A DNA stretch of 64,000 bases, from NCBI RefSeq assembly GCF_001274895.1, contig NZ_CP006841.1, positions 2,294,001 through 2,358,000 of the forward strand, written 5' to 3'. The translations under genes and the position numbers were made by a program. Source of the stretch: Corynebacterium lactis RW2-5. GTDB taxonomy: Bacteria > Actinomycetota > Actinomycetes > Mycobacteriales > Mycobacteriaceae. Every line of letters begins with the position of its first letter. The first letter of the stretch is position 1. Below the pieces are notes generated by a model that saw only the letters and a program-made list of their open reading frames with translations, was not told where the DNA came from and made no database searches. This document shows positions 35,703 through 44,739 of the stretch, in pieces.

Positions 35703-37122
35703 TGAACGGCCTTTCTTCGGGGTACTCAAAGGTGCGTTGGCGGGAGCGGGCGGCCAGCACGGTCGCCAGTGCAATGGGGCCAACGCGGCCTGAGAACATC
35801 AAGATGATGAGAATGAATTGCGCGGCGACGGGTAACGAACTGGTAATGCCCGTGGACAGGCCTACCGTCGCGAACGCGCTGATGACTTCGAAAAGAATCT
35901 GGTCGGTCGAAAACTGCGGCGCCAGGAAGCAAATCGCCAGCACCGCGACGAGCACCTGCGCGAGACCAAATGCCAGGACCACCAGTGCCTGACGCAGCAC
36001 TCGCGGATTGATGCGGCGGCGAGCAACGGAGACGGAGGCGTCGCCTCGCACCTCGGCGATGACTGCGGCCAGAATGACCGCTGCGGTTGTAATCTTGACA
36101 CCACCTGCGGTACCGCCCGAGCCACCACCGATGAACATCAGAATATCGGTGCCGAGCAGTGTCGACGGGTGAAAGTCAGCGTAATCGAGGGCGTTAAAGC
36201 CAGCAGTGCGCGGGCTGACCCCAGCAAAAAACGCATTCAGGATTTTCGCGGGTACGGACAGATTCTTCATCGCCCCGTACCACTCGGCCACCCCGACCAT
36301 GAGCGCGCCAATCGCGACCAGACCAACCGTGCCCTTGATAGTAAAACGGGTGGTCAACGACCAGCGCCTAGGCAGTTTGCCGCGGGTGCACAAATCGAAC
36401 CAGCCCCGCAGGTGCCGCCAGATCTCCAGCAGCACGGGAAAACCCAGACCGCCGACCATCAGGGCGAAAGCCAGCGGTAGCAGCACCCAGGCATCGGTCT
36501 GGAAGCCGATGACGTTATCCGTGTAGAGCGCGAAACCCGCGTTGTTGAAGCCGGAGATGGAGTGGAACAGCCCCTCCCAGAGGCTCCTGCTCAGCCCATA
36601 GCCGTAGCCGGCGTAAAACCGCAGCGCCAGGAAAAGCGCAACGAAAGCCTCGACGACGAGCGTGAAGATGATGGTCGCGCGGACGACCCAGGAAATCTCG
36701 CCCATGTCGACGCCTCGGCCCTCAACACGGGCGCCGGCGCGGCGATTCAGCCCCAGTCGCCCGGCCACGAAAAGGCCAAACAGCGAGGCAATAGTCATGA
36801 ACCCGATACCGCCGAGCTGAATCAGCATCATGATGACGAACTGTCCGAACCCCGACCAGTGCGTCTGAGTATCCACCGTGATCAGGCCCGTCAGGCAGGC
36901 CGCCGAGGTCGCGGTGAAGAAGGCATCGGGGAAACTGGTGAAGTTTCCCACCTCGTGACTACCGCTAGTCACCGCTCGGCTCGCGGTGGACACCGGCAGC
37001 ATTAGCAGGATGGTGCCCACCGTAATTAGGACGGCATAACACGACACAACCAGTGTCGCCGGGCGAACTCCCCTGCGACGTCTTGTGCGCATATGCGACA
37101 ACATATTCACGCTGGGCAACAT
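35695..37122 (-). CDS. Trk/Ktr-type potassium uptake membrane protein
   Basis: A protein of 475 residues. Four M1-P-M2-like repeats show the filter glycines in FFTATSAACLTGLI, SISGFNNAGFAL, GVSPRTAGFNALD and SAFATVGLSTGI. The final part has RVGPIALATVLA. It conducts K+ (possibly with Na+) across the membrane, controlled by the TrkA-like subunit with which it shares an 8-bp overlap. Start at 37122, or an ATG nine codons in. Confidence 0.92.
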   Translation of the reverse strand: MLPSVNMLSHMRTRRRRGVRPATLVVSCYAVLITVGTILLMLPVSTASRAVTSGSHEVGNFTSFPDAFFTATSAACLTGLITVDTQTHWSGFGQFVIMMLIQLGGIGFMTIASLFGLFVAGRLGLNRRAGARVEGRGVDMGEISWVVRATIIFTLVVEAFVALFLALRFYAGYGYGLSRSLWEGLFHSISGFNNAGFALYTDNVIGFQTDAWVLLPLAFALMVGGLGFPVLLEIWRHLRGWFDLCTRGKLPRRWSLTTRFTIKGTVGLVAIGALMVGVAEWYGAMKNLSVPAKILNAFFAGVSPRTAGFNALDYADFHPSTLLGTDILMFIGGGSGGTAGGVKITTAAVILAAVIAEVRGDASVSVARRRINPRVLRQALVVLAFGLAQVLVAVLAICFLAPQFSTDQILFEVISAFATVGLSTGITSSLPVAAQFILIILMFSGRVGPIALATVLAARSRQRTFEYPEERPFIG

Positions 37123-37160
37123 TAGACCGCGGCACTGGGCTTGTCTATCCAGTTTTTGGT

Positions 37161-38288
37161 CTACTGGCTCACAGCCGTGTGTACCAGGGTCTTCTGCTTG
37201 TCACTGAAGTTGTTATCCGCAATCATCGTGAACTGCACCTGCTCGCCGCTGCTGTCCTCTCCGCTTGCCGACGGCACCTGCGCCACGGCCAGCCCCTCCA
37301 CATTGCCGGGCTGGGTTGTAACCGGTTCGAAGTCGAAGACTTTCGTCCGCGACACAGGTTTTTCCGCGCCTGTCAGAGACTTCTGCCCCAGCACGTCCGT
37401 TGCCCCGTCGAGGTTCAATCGGTAAATCTCGCCGCGATTACCGACCTTGGGAAGATAACCACGCTCCAGTGCGTATAGGCTTCCCTTCGCGTCGAACGCC
37501 AGCGACGCGACACCTCGGTCCTCGGCACCGGGATAAAGCGGGTCGATGGGCAGGACGAGTTCCCGTGTGGGCCTGCCCGTCGCGGTGTCGTAGAAGGTCA
37601 GTCTGGTGGCTGCCCCAGTCTCCGCAGTGTTGACCGGCCCGTCCTGGGCAAGAGCGTTCTCGTTGGCCGTAACGAAGTAGGAACCGTCCGGGGCAACCGC
37701 CATAGCCTCCGGTCCTTTGTTGGGGCGCGTGCCGTGGCTGTGCACCAAATTCGGGTGGTGATAAGCCGGCGGCGAGATTCGCCGCACCTCGCGGCCGGCA
37801 CTGTCTGATTCAACGATTACGGGCGCTCGGTTCTTCAAACTGTCCAGCTGCCCTTCACTGGTCCAGAGGAAGTGCCCGTTCGGCAACATCCGAATTTCCT
37901 CGGGGTCGAAGGCTGCTGGGTCGTAGTCGCTGCCATCCGCATTGGTGAAGGTCACCTGTCCTGTTACCTTGGCGGTCGCGTCCGGGAAAATCTGCAGCTG
38001 ATAGGCCCGCACGGGACCGTGGTCGCCCTTGTCGTCCGAGATTGCGATGAAGTTCTTCCCTCCGAGCCAGTCCAGTCCCGACAGCCCTCCGACTGCGGTA
38101 TCGGAAACGTGCGCCCCGAGGTCGTATTCACCCTGGTAGCGGGCTTGCCCTCCACCCAGGACGGATCCGTCGTAAAGCGCCGCGGGAGACGGGGCGAAGG
38201 AGCGAGCCGTGGGCGAGATGGGCGCGGCCTGAACGAGGGCCAGGGAGGACAGGGCAAGCGAGGAGAGGAGCGAACCGAGGGAAGGCAT
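37161..38288 (-). CDS. Exported phytase-like esterase domain protein
   Basis: A protein of 375 residues with a Sec signal peptide (SLGSLLSSLALSSLALVQAAPIS). Features of the 'esterase-like activity of phytase' family follow: VGGLSGLDWLGGKNFIAISDD near 67-87, DPEEIRMLPNGHFLWTSEG near 129-147, PDGSYFVTANEN near 200 and DRGVASLAFDAKGSLYALERG near 258. It is a beta-propeller-like secreted enzyme, probably a phosphoesterase or lipase-like hydrolase. The substrate is unknown. It ends 39 bp from the start of the potassium channel gene and could share a transcript with it. Confidence 0.8.
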   Translation of the reverse strand: MPSLGSLLSSLALSSLALVQAAPISPTARSFAPSPAALYDGSVLGGGQARYQGEYDLGAHVSDTAVGGLSGLDWLGGKNFIAISDDKGDHGPVRAYQLQIFPDATAKVTGQVTFTNADGSDYDPAAFDPEEIRMLPNGHFLWTSEGQLDSLKNRAPVIVESDSAGREVRRISPPAYHHPNLVHSHGTRPNKGPEAMAVAPDGSYFVTANENALAQDGPVNTAETGAATRLTFYDTATGRPTRELVLPIDPLYPGAEDRGVASLAFDAKGSLYALERGYLPKVGNRGEIYRLNLDGATDVLGQKSLTGAEKPVSRTKVFDFEPVTTQPGNVEGLAVAQVPSASGEDSSGEQVQFTMIADNNFSDKQKTLVHTAVSQ

Positions 38289-38442
38289 GCCCCTATATAA
38301 ACAGCCCTTACCCCATTTCGCCTGCCACGGGAGCGAGTCACCTGCGAAAAATGGGCTGTCGTCACCCCCGAATGTCAGGAACCAAAAGGAGAATTATCTC
38401 CGAATTTTGTCCCGGCGAAGGCCGTGGATTAGTCTGACTTCC

Positions 38443-38538
38443 ATGATGACAATGTTGCCTACATCACCAACGCTGGTGCCGCTGATGCCGCCAGCACGCT
38501 GGTGGTGGCTCGCCTTCGACAGCGAGCCGGCTGGCTAA
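38443..38538 (+). CDS. trpL: trp operon leader peptide
   Basis: A 31-codon frame whose codons 20-22 are three consecutive TGG tryptophan codons (ARWWWLAF) and whose stop at 38536-38538 lies about 50 bp before an attenuator hairpin. Low charged tryptophan-tRNA would stall ribosomes at the WWW codons and allow read-through into trpB. This is too short for ordinary gene finders. The three start candidates (ATG ATG and ATG three codons on) are in one frame. Confidence 0.8.
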   Translation: MMTMLPTSPTLVPLMPPARWWWLAFDSEPAG

Positions 38539-38587
38539 GGTCATCCACGTTAAGATCACGCGGCGAAAGAAAATCCCCGCAATCCTT

Positions 38588-38622
38588 AAGAGCTCGCAGA
38601 ATTTTTCAACTCGCGGGCTCTT
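38588..38622 (+). terminator. trp attenuator hairpin
   Basis: An imperfect stem AAGAGC-CGC with the complementary GCG-GGCTCTT encloses a loop AATTTTTCAA, followed by TTCGCTT. It lies between trpL and trpB and would act as the terminator of the attenuation switch. Alternative pairings with the leader region, especially around the CCAGCACGCTGG sequence, are plausible but were not folded. Confidence 0.6.
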
Positions 38623-38688
38623 TCGCTTATCCCGACAAAGGGCCCGCCTCAACAAAGTAATCCCCCCCCCCAAGGAGGCCCTTTCACA

Positions 38689-40020
38689 ATGAGCACCACC
38701 CCGCAAAACCAGGTAACCGAGCAGGCCATCGCTCGGGCAACGGCTCCGACGGCGACCAAGCAGCCGTCGGGAAGCGTAGAAGGCGCAGGCGAGGTCAGAC
38801 AGACCCTGCTTCCCGCTTACTTCGGCCGATTCGGCGGGCAGGAAGTGCCAGACTTCCTGCGCCCGGCGCTCGACGAGCTGGAGCTCGCCTACATCGAGGC
38901 GATGAGCGACCCCGAGTTCCTGCGCGAGCTGGACGAGCTGCGCCACGATTTTCTCGGCCGAATCACCCCGATTTACGAATGCCGACGCCTGTCGACGCCG
39001 AATACGACGATTGTCCTCAAGCGCGAGGACCTCAACCACGGCGGCGCACACAAGGGCAATAACGTGCTGGGCCAGGCACTTCTGGCGAAGCGGATGGGCA
39101 AGACTCGCCTCATTGCCGAAACCGGCGCCGGCCAGCACGGCACCGCAACCGCGATGGTCGCAGCCCTCCTCGGACTCGAGTGTGTGATTTACATGGGCGC
39201 GCACGACGTCGCCCGCCAGCACCCCAACGTCGAGCGCATGGAGCTGATGGGCGCCACGGTCGTCCCGGTTGAGGTCGGTGAGGCCTCGCTCAAGGACGCC
39301 ATCGACGTGGCGCTGGTCGAGTGGAGCAAGTCGCTCGATTCCACCTTCTACCTGCTGGGCACCGCCGCCGGCCCGCACCCCTTCCCCACCATTGTCCGCG
39401 AGTTCCAGCAGGTCATCTCCGCAGAGGCCCGCGAGCAGGTCCTTCAGCGCTACAACAGGCTTCCCGACGCCGTCATCGCCGCCGTGGGCGGCGGCTCCAA
39501 CGCCATCGGCGCCTTCGCGAACTTCATCGACGATGCCGACGTCGCGCTCATCGGCGTCGAGCCCGCTGGCAAGGGTCTGGACACCGACGAGCACGGCGCC
39601 CCCATCTGCGCAGGCCAGACGGGCGTCCTCCACGGCATGCGCTCTTTTGTGATGCTTTCCGACGACGGCGAGGTGCTGCCCTCCCACTCGATTTCGGCCG
39701 GGCTGGACTACCCCTCTGTTGGACCGGAGCACGCGATGCTTCAGGAAAACGGCCGCGCCACCTACGTTGGCGTGACTGACGAGGAGGCGCTCGAGGCTTT
39801 CCAGCTGCTTAGCCGCATGGAGGGAATTATCCCGGCAATGGAGTCCTCGCACGCCCTCGCCCAGGCGATCAAGATTGCGCGCATGCGAGAGGCCGACCCC
39901 GCTGCAACAGCGAAGATCGGCCTCTCGGGTCGCGGCACAGACGAGCCTTTGTTGCTGCTCGTCAACTTGTCCGGACGTGGCGATAAGGATCTGGAGCAGG
40001 TTCGCGAGTTCTTGGGTTAA
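38689..40020 (+). CDS. trpB: Tryptophan synthase beta chain
   Basis: A protein of 443 residues. It has [22 protein letters not shown] (the Lys of HKGNN carries PLP), [44 protein letters not shown] and the phosphate loop [16 protein letters not shown] closes the protein. The N-terminal 35 residues are a variable extension. It converts indole and serine to tryptophan with PLP. It stands alone: no trpA or other trp gene follows, and a small convergent gene begins soon after the stop. The ribosome site AAGGAGG is preceded directly by a run of ten C residues (38662-38671). Confidence 0.93.
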   Translation: MSTTPQNQVTEQAIARATAPTATKQPSGSVEGAGEVRQTLLPAYFGRFGGQEVPDFLRPALDELELAYIEAMSDPEFLRELDELRHDFLGRITPIYECRRLSTPNTTIVLKREDLNHGGAHKGNNVLGQALLAKRMGKTRLIAETGAGQHGTATAMVAALLGLECVIYMGAHDVARQHPNVERMELMGATVVPVEVGEASLKDAIDVALVEWSKSLDSTFYLLGTAAGPHPFPTIVREFQQVISAEAREQVLQRYNRLPDAVIAAVGGGSNAIGAFANFIDDADVALIGVEPAGKGLDTDEHGAPICAGQTGVLHGMRSFVMLSDDGEVLPSHSISAGLDYPSVGPEHAMLQENGRATYVGVTDEEALEAFQLLSRMEGIIPAMESSHALAQAIKIARMREADPAATAKIGLSGRGTDEPLLLLVNLSGRGDKDLEQVREFLG

Positions 40021-40071
40021 GCCTTGCGCGGCTGCTCTTTAAATATCCTGACTCCCGCGCTCTAGCGCTAC

Positions 40072-40230
40072 TTACGCGGCGGCGCGGGGGTCGGTCTCTG
40101 CGGCCTCCTCAACGAGTGCCTCTGCCACCAGCGGAGCCAGCGGAGCGGATTCGAGGACGTCGAGACCAGTGTTGGTGTCCCCCTTAAACGTCGAGGACAG
40201 CGTGTCAAGAACTTCATGGAAGGCGTTCAT
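40072..40230 (-). CDS. Small 52-residue protein, no known family
   Basis: The frame runs from an ATG at 40228-40230 with AGAGAGGTGA upstream to a TAA at 40072-40074. The sequence is a short amphipathic helix-rich chain with FHEVLDTLSSTF, LDVLESAPLAPLVAEALVEE and an acidic end, without signal peptide. The strong ribosome site, its placement alone between two converging regions, and an AT-rich 240-bp upstream region suggest a real, possibly strongly expressed gene. The size and amphipathic nature are like the PorA/PorH channel peptides of corynebacteria, but no sequence match is evident. Confidence 0.55.
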   Translation of the reverse strand: MNAFHEVLDTLSSTFKGDTNTGLDVLESAPLAPLVAEALVEEAAETDPRAAA

Positions 40231-40468
40231 CTGAGGTCACCTCTCTTTGGTGCAAATTAATGGTTTTTCTCCAACCATTTTTCAGCAAATTCCCTGTTTG
40301 AGACGGCGCTGAAATAGCGATTGAAGCTTGTGAATACGACAGCCTAGCTTCAATCGCCTCAGAAAACAAGCCCTAGAATTTCTTTTTAGTTAACCTTCCG
40401 TTAACTTTAGTCTCCTTTGCGTAACCTTTTTCGGGTCACTGCCAGCAACAATCCCCATTGGGGACAGC

Positions 40469-40771
40469 TCAGTGCTTGCTCGAAAGACCCGGGAAAAGTT
40501 CCCAACCGAAGTAGTGGTTCAGAGTGTCTTTCGCAAGCCACACGATGGCTACGCAGATCAACGCAACTAGCACCGCATACACGGTCCAGCCGAGGACCTT
40601 CATCTGCGGAGAGGCCGGCGTATCGCCGATGACGACGCCATTATCATCCCGAATCGGATCTCCCACCATGCAGCGCATCCCCAACGAAAACAGAACCGGA
40701 ATGCCCGCGCCGAAAATCACCGCAAGCCCCGCAACACGGACGATGGCAGTCAAAATCTCTGCTGCAGTCAT
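40469..40771 (-). CDS. Small membrane protein downstream of the phosphate carrier
   Basis: A protein of 100 residues with two hydrophobic helices (about 10-30 and 60-82) joined by a polar loop (MVGDPIRDDNGVVIGDTP). No named family is recognised. It begins 11 bp after the pit stop, so it is co-transcribed with the transporter. It may assist or stabilise the carrier. Confidence 0.75.
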   Translation of the reverse strand: MTAAEILTAIVRVAGLAVIFGAGIPVLFSLGMRCMVGDPIRDDNGVVIGDTPASPQMKVLGWTVYAVLVALICVAIVWLAKDTLNHYFGWELFPGLSSKH

Positions 40772-40782
40772 GACTTTTTGCC

Positions 40783-42159
40783 CTAAACCTCTCGCTTCTC
40801 GGAATTCACGGCGCCCTTGCGCGCCTCGCCTGACGACGCCACCGTTGCTGGCTCCTCCGGGCTGTGCTCAATGGCGTCGGCAAGCACGGTGCCCAAAGTG
40901 GACTCGATTCCGGGAGCCCCGTCGGAGGCGGAGTTAGCGGCGGCGTCATCGGTAGAGCCGACGGAAGTATCGACAGTCTCGGTCTCGCCGGACCACTCGT
41001 CGGCGACGTTGGAGGCGTCGATCGGGTTCATCCGCGAGCGAACGATGATGAGGATGGTCATCGCAATCAGAAGGACGAAATCCACAATCACGCCGACCAC
41101 TGGCGATGTCAGGGCTGCGACACCGGTCGCCAGCCACCAAGTCGCGAAGCCCACGAAAGCCGCACACGGCAGGGTGATCAGCCAAGCCGAAACCATTCGC
41201 ATGGCCACGCCCCAGCGGACCGTGGCACCCTTCTTACCAATACCTGTGCCGAGGATAGAGCCTGTGGAAACGTGCGTGGTCGACAGCGCCATGCCGCCCG
41301 CCGCGGAGGTCAGAATAATGGAAGCGGAGGAAGCGTCGGCGGCGAGCCCCTGCGGAGGCTCGATATCCACTAGCCCCTTGCCGAGGGTGCGAATCACACG
41401 CCAGCCACCGGAGAGGGTACCCAACGCGATGGCGAAGGCGCAGGCAACAATCACCCACGTAGGGATGCGGGCATCCGGGTTAGCGTTACCCGCGGCGACG
41501 AGTGCCAGGAAGATGACACCCATTGTCTTCTGCGCATCACCAGCTCCGTGAGCGAGGGAGACCAAACCGGCGGTGACAACCTGACCGCGCTTGAAGTGGT
41601 GATTCTTCACATCGTTCGGGATTGTATTGGTGATCCAATAAACCATGAACGTGCCAATCGCAGAGACCATACCCGCGATGAACGGAGAAACGATCGCGGG
41701 AAGGATGATCTTGCCCAGAATCGACGACCACGCCACGCCCGACATGCCCATCGCCGCGAGCGCTGCACCGATTAGGCCACCAAAGAGGGCGTGCGAGGAA
41801 CTGGATGGAAGACCCAGCAGCCAGGTGAAGAGGTTCCACAGGATGCCTCCGATGAGGCCTGCGAAGACAACCATAAGCAGCGCAGGGCCTTCGACAGGGG
41901 CGGCGCCCGCAGCTGCAGTCAGGTCATAGGAGTCGAGGTTGACGATGCCGGAGGCGACAGTAGCCGCGACATGAACCGACAGGAACGCACCGATCAGGTT
42001 GAACACCGCAGAATAGGCGACCGCGACCATGGGCTTGAGCGCCCCGGTGGCGATAGAGGTAGCCATAGCATTCGCGGTGTCATGAAAACCGTTCGTGAAA
42101 TCAAACGCCAATGCGGTCACAACCACAATGGCAAGAATGATAAAAGTCGTGGTCAGCAC
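40783..42159 (-). CDS. pit: Inorganic phosphate transporter (PiT family)
   Basis: A protein of 458 residues from a GTG with AAGGAT upstream. The twin PiT signatures are visible: DFTNGFHDTANAMATSIATGAL near 20-41 and VSLAHGAGDAQKTMGVI near 200-216. About ten hydrophobic helices, with an Ala/Ser/Asp-rich C-terminal tail of about 90 residues. It carries phosphate (as metal-phosphate) by proton or sodium coupling. A small membrane protein gene follows in the same operon. Confidence 0.92.
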   Translation of the reverse strand: MLTTTFIILAIVVVTALAFDFTNGFHDTANAMATSIATGALKPMVAVAYSAVFNLIGAFLSVHVAATVASGIVNLDSYDLTAAAGAAPVEGPALLMVVFAGLIGGILWNLFTWLLGLPSSSSHALFGGLIGAALAAMGMSGVAWSSILGKIILPAIVSPFIAGMVSAIGTFMVYWITNTIPNDVKNHHFKRGQVVTAGLVSLAHGAGDAQKTMGVIFLALVAAGNANPDARIPTWVIVACAFAIALGTLSGGWRVIRTLGKGLVDIEPPQGLAADASSASIILTSAAGGMALSTTHVSTGSILGTGIGKKGATVRWGVAMRMVSAWLITLPCAAFVGFATWWLATGVAALTSPVVGVIVDFVLLIAMTILIIVRSRMNPIDASNVADEWSGETETVDTSVGSTDDAAANSASDGAPGIESTLGTVLADAIEHSPEEPATVASSGEARKGAVNSEKREV

Positions 42160-42481
42160 GTAATAATCCTTCGACCTATGGAGACTAAGCCTGCCCTGGC
42201 CAATGCCCTGCTAAAAGGCACTTTTGCCATTGAATAGGCTACTCCGGAGCCGACTACCAGAACAATAAGTGTTGGAGCTACCTAAAGTTTTCTTTTTAAA
42301 AATTCTCTGAATTTTTAGCGCCCCGACCTGCCCCGGAACGGTTTCTAAAAAAGAAATTCTGCGATGCCTGTAACAAACACACTTGTTTAAACACAGACAG
42401 AGTGAAGCCCGGTTGAGGTTTCGAAATCGATAAGAAGTTCAGCAAGATAGTCCAGCAAGAAAACGAGAAAGGTCAACTGTC
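42160..42481 (+). other. Intergenic region between pit and the lipoprotein gene
   Basis: This is a divergent promoter region of 322 bp. It is AT-rich in its middle (AAAGTTTTCTTTTTAAAAATTCTCTG). No conserved RNA element or clear operator palindrome is seen. A ribosome site AGAAAGG precedes the ATG at 42482. No gene is supported. Confidence 0.5.
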
Positions 42482-43078
42482 ATGCGACTGCACCGAAACA
42501 GCCACAGCACCACCTCCCGAGCGCTTGCCATCAGCGCGACCTGCCTGATCGGGCTTGGAGGCCTCGCCGCCTGCAGCGGCACTGAAAAAACCGCTCCTGA
42601 GACCGCCGCTAAGTCGGCCACCTCGGCTGCTACGGCTACCGCGGCAAAGGCCTCGGACAGCCGCGCCGTGAGCAGCAAGAGCACCATGGGCAGCGCGGAC
42701 GAAACCGACACCGGTGCTCGGGGGCCGGAGTACACCAAGTCCGATGGCGGTGTCGACATCACCGTCCACGACCTGCTGAAGCCGAACAATGAGATTCTCG
42801 TCAGCGCTCACTGCAAGCCGGAGGACACCCGCGCGACGCTGACCACATCTCTTTCCGACACTCCAATCGAGATGACCCCCGCCGCCGACTCCGGCGAGCT
42901 GCTCGGCGACATTAAGGCCCCCAACGAGATTGGCCCCGGCCCGAAGGACGGCTACCACACCATCACCGTGGAATGCGCATCCGGTGCCAAGGGTACGATC
43001 ACCATGGACAGCGCCGGTAACGGGAATAACGCCCCGGCCGATAATGCCCCGGCAACTGGTGAAAGCACCGAAAAGTAA
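42482..43078 (+). CDS. Lipoprotein encoded before an ECF sigma factor
   Basis: A protein of 198 residues with a lipobox LAAC near residue 31 (GLGGLAACSG), then a Thr/Ala/Ser-rich spacer. A small domain follows from about 80, with ISAHCKPEDTRATLTTSLSDTP-like strand pairs and one more Cys (VECASG). The C-terminus is low complexity (GNGNNAPADNAPATGES). It lies 36 bp before the sigma gene in the same direction, so it may be the cell-surface sensor or target of that sigma/anti-sigma pair. No named family. Confidence 0.75.
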   Translation: MRLHRNSHSTTSRALAISATCLIGLGGLAACSGTEKTAPETAAKSATSAATATAAKASDSRAVSSKSTMGSADETDTGARGPEYTKSDGGVDITVHDLLKPNNEILVSAHCKPEDTRATLTTSLSDTPIEMTPAADSGELLGDIKAPNEIGPGPKDGYHTITVECASGAKGTITMDSAGNGNNAPADNAPATGESTEK

Positions 43079-43114
43079 TCTCGCCCGGATACTCTCCTCC
43101 AACATCTGACAACT

Positions 43115-43594
43115 GTGGACGATTTCACGACAAGCTACCGCGACTGCTACCCGGCAGTGCTCGCCTACCTGCGCAGGCGCAGCAACGATCAGGTCTGCGA
43201 GGACCTGTGCGCCGAGGTGTTCACCCGCGCATGGAAAGGCTGGCCGCCGCATGGTCGGCCGCTGCCGTGGCTCTACGGAATTGCCCATAATGTCGTATTG
43301 GAGTTCTACCGCGGTCGCGAACGCGACCTTGCCGATTACAGTGTCCACGATGCCGATGCTCAGTCCGAGTCCGCGGAGGAAATCGTTGCCGGGCCGCTTA
43401 GCATCCTGCAGGCGTTGGCGACCCTCCCGGAGGATGATCAAGAAATCCTCCGGCTGCACACCTGGGAGTGTCTTTCTCCCTCCGATGTGGCCCTCACCCT
43501 TGGAATTTCCCCCGCAACTTGCCGCGTGCGCCTGCACCGCGCACGTCGCAGGCTCACCGCCGCCCTCGCGGAGGCAAAAGGTAGTCAATCATGA
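43115..43594 (+). CDS. ECF-type RNA polymerase sigma factor
   Basis: A protein of 159 residues from a GTG. Region 2 reads YPAVLAYLRRRSNDQVCEDLCAEVFTRAWKGW near 12-43, and region 4 LPEDDQEILRLHTWECLSPSDVALTLGISPATCRVRLHRARRRL near 109-152. No region 1.1 or 3, as expected for the ECF group. The stop overlaps the next gene (ATGA), whose product is the likely anti-sigma partner. Binding sites are unknown. Confidence 0.9.
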   Translation: MDDFTTSYRDCYPAVLAYLRRRSNDQVCEDLCAEVFTRAWKGWPPHGRPLPWLYGIAHNVVLEFYRGRERDLADYSVHDADAQSESAEEIVAGPLSILQALATLPEDDQEILRLHTWECLSPSDVALTLGISPATCRVRLHRARRRLTAALAEAKGSQS

Positions 43595-44739
43595 ACAGTG
43601 AAGACGTCTTCTTCCAGCTCAAGCGCGCCAATCCCGCGCCGGATTCGATGCTTTTACCGGCCGAGCAAGCGCGTGCCGACGAGACCCTGGCCGCGATCGT
43701 CGCCCGCAATGACATGGGCGTCGACAATCGTCGAGAAGCCCCTCGCAGGACTCTCGCGGCCTTCATGGCCATTGCCGCGGTGATTGTCCTGGTCCTCGGA
43801 GTGAATCTATTGCCGGGCAACCAACCTTCGGCGACGGCACAGCAATACCTGTCCACAGCCGCACAGTCGGCGGAGAAGCGACCGACCGTGACTTCCCCCC
43901 AAAGCCGCGATTATCTGCGCAGGGTCGACCGCATCGGCGATAGCGCCGTGACCAGCGTCCTACTTACCGACATCGCCGGCCATGTGCACGAGGAGACCAC
44001 TTCGGTCGGCCCTCGTAACGAAAAGCTGGAAACGCTCAACGCGGCCGCAATCGAGCCGAACGCAATCAACGACGCAGAGTCTGCGGCCGAGTTCGTCACG
44101 CAGCGCTACGGCCGCGATGCCGAGTCGGCTACCCGCGGCGCGCTAGAGGTACTGCTCACGCCCGGCCTACACAGTGATCGCCAGAGGCAGGCCTACGAAC
44201 TCCTCTCCGGGTTGGAAGGCATCACAGTAGTCGATGTGGCTGAGGCCTCCGACGGCGGCGAAGACGAGATCGTCACGCTCCAGGCCACAGTTGACGGTAG
44301 CGATGCAGAGCTGAGTTTCTCGCTGATTCCAGCTACCGGGCAGCTCACCCGCGTCCAGGGGCTAGTGGCCCCGGGAGTCGAAACCACCGTCGACGCAGCC
44401 GGAATCTTAGGATGCGTGGCCGTCACCGGGCTCGGCGGTCCAGAGAGCCTCTCCCTTGCCTGCGCCGACAACAACTACACCCTGAACGAACTGCGCTGGA
44501 GCGACTGGGGCGCCCCATCCGCCACCGCCACGGGAGTCGCAAACATTAACAATTGCGATCCCGACTGCGCGCAGGGCACACGGGAGCAGTTCCCCGTCAC
44601 CGTAACCGCACGGGAGCGGAGGTCCTGCGGCTACAACCTGGACGTGTACACGCGGCTGACCGTTGCCTACCCGCCGGAGGCGAAGCAGAAAAACCCGCTG
44701 GCCGCCGACGAAACTATCGATCTAGGCTGCGGCCAGTAA
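43591..44739 (+). CDS. Anti-sigma-like membrane protein (CU044_5270-like)
   Basis: A protein of 382 residues. The first 45 are cytoplasmic and hydrophilic, then one membrane helix (FMAIAAVIVLVLGVNLL, about 53-69), then a long extracytoplasmic part. That part includes VQGLVAPGVETTVDAAG and a C-terminal module with WSDWGAPSA, NINNCDPDCAQGT and RSCGYNLDVYTRLTVAYP, whose Cys pairs could form disulfides. This arrangement, with a 4-bp overlap to the sigma gene, fits anti-sigma partners of actinobacterial ECF factors. The last 26 bp overlap the end of the convergent aminotransferase gene. Confidence 0.75.
   Translation: MNSEDVFFQLKRANPAPDSMLLPAEQARADETLAAIVARNDMGVDNRREAPRRTLAAFMAIAAVIVLVLGVNLLPGNQPSATAQQYLSTAAQSAEKRPTVTSPQSRDYLRRVDRIGDSAVTSVLLTDIAGHVHEETTSVGPRNEKLETLNAAAIEPNAINDAESAAEFVTQRYGRDAESATRGALEVLLTPGLHSDRQRQAYELLSGLEGITVVDVAEASDGGEDEIVTLQATVDGSDAELSFSLIPATGQLTRVQGLVAPGVETTVDAAGILGCVAVTGLGGPESLSLACADNNYTLNELRWSDWGAPSATATGVANINNCDPDCAQGTREQFPVTVTARERRSCGYNLDVYTRLTVAYPPEAKQKNPLAADETIDLGCGQ

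Noticed and set aside
38464..39852. Minus-strand frame opposite trpB
   Set aside because: Antisense of trpB with no features.
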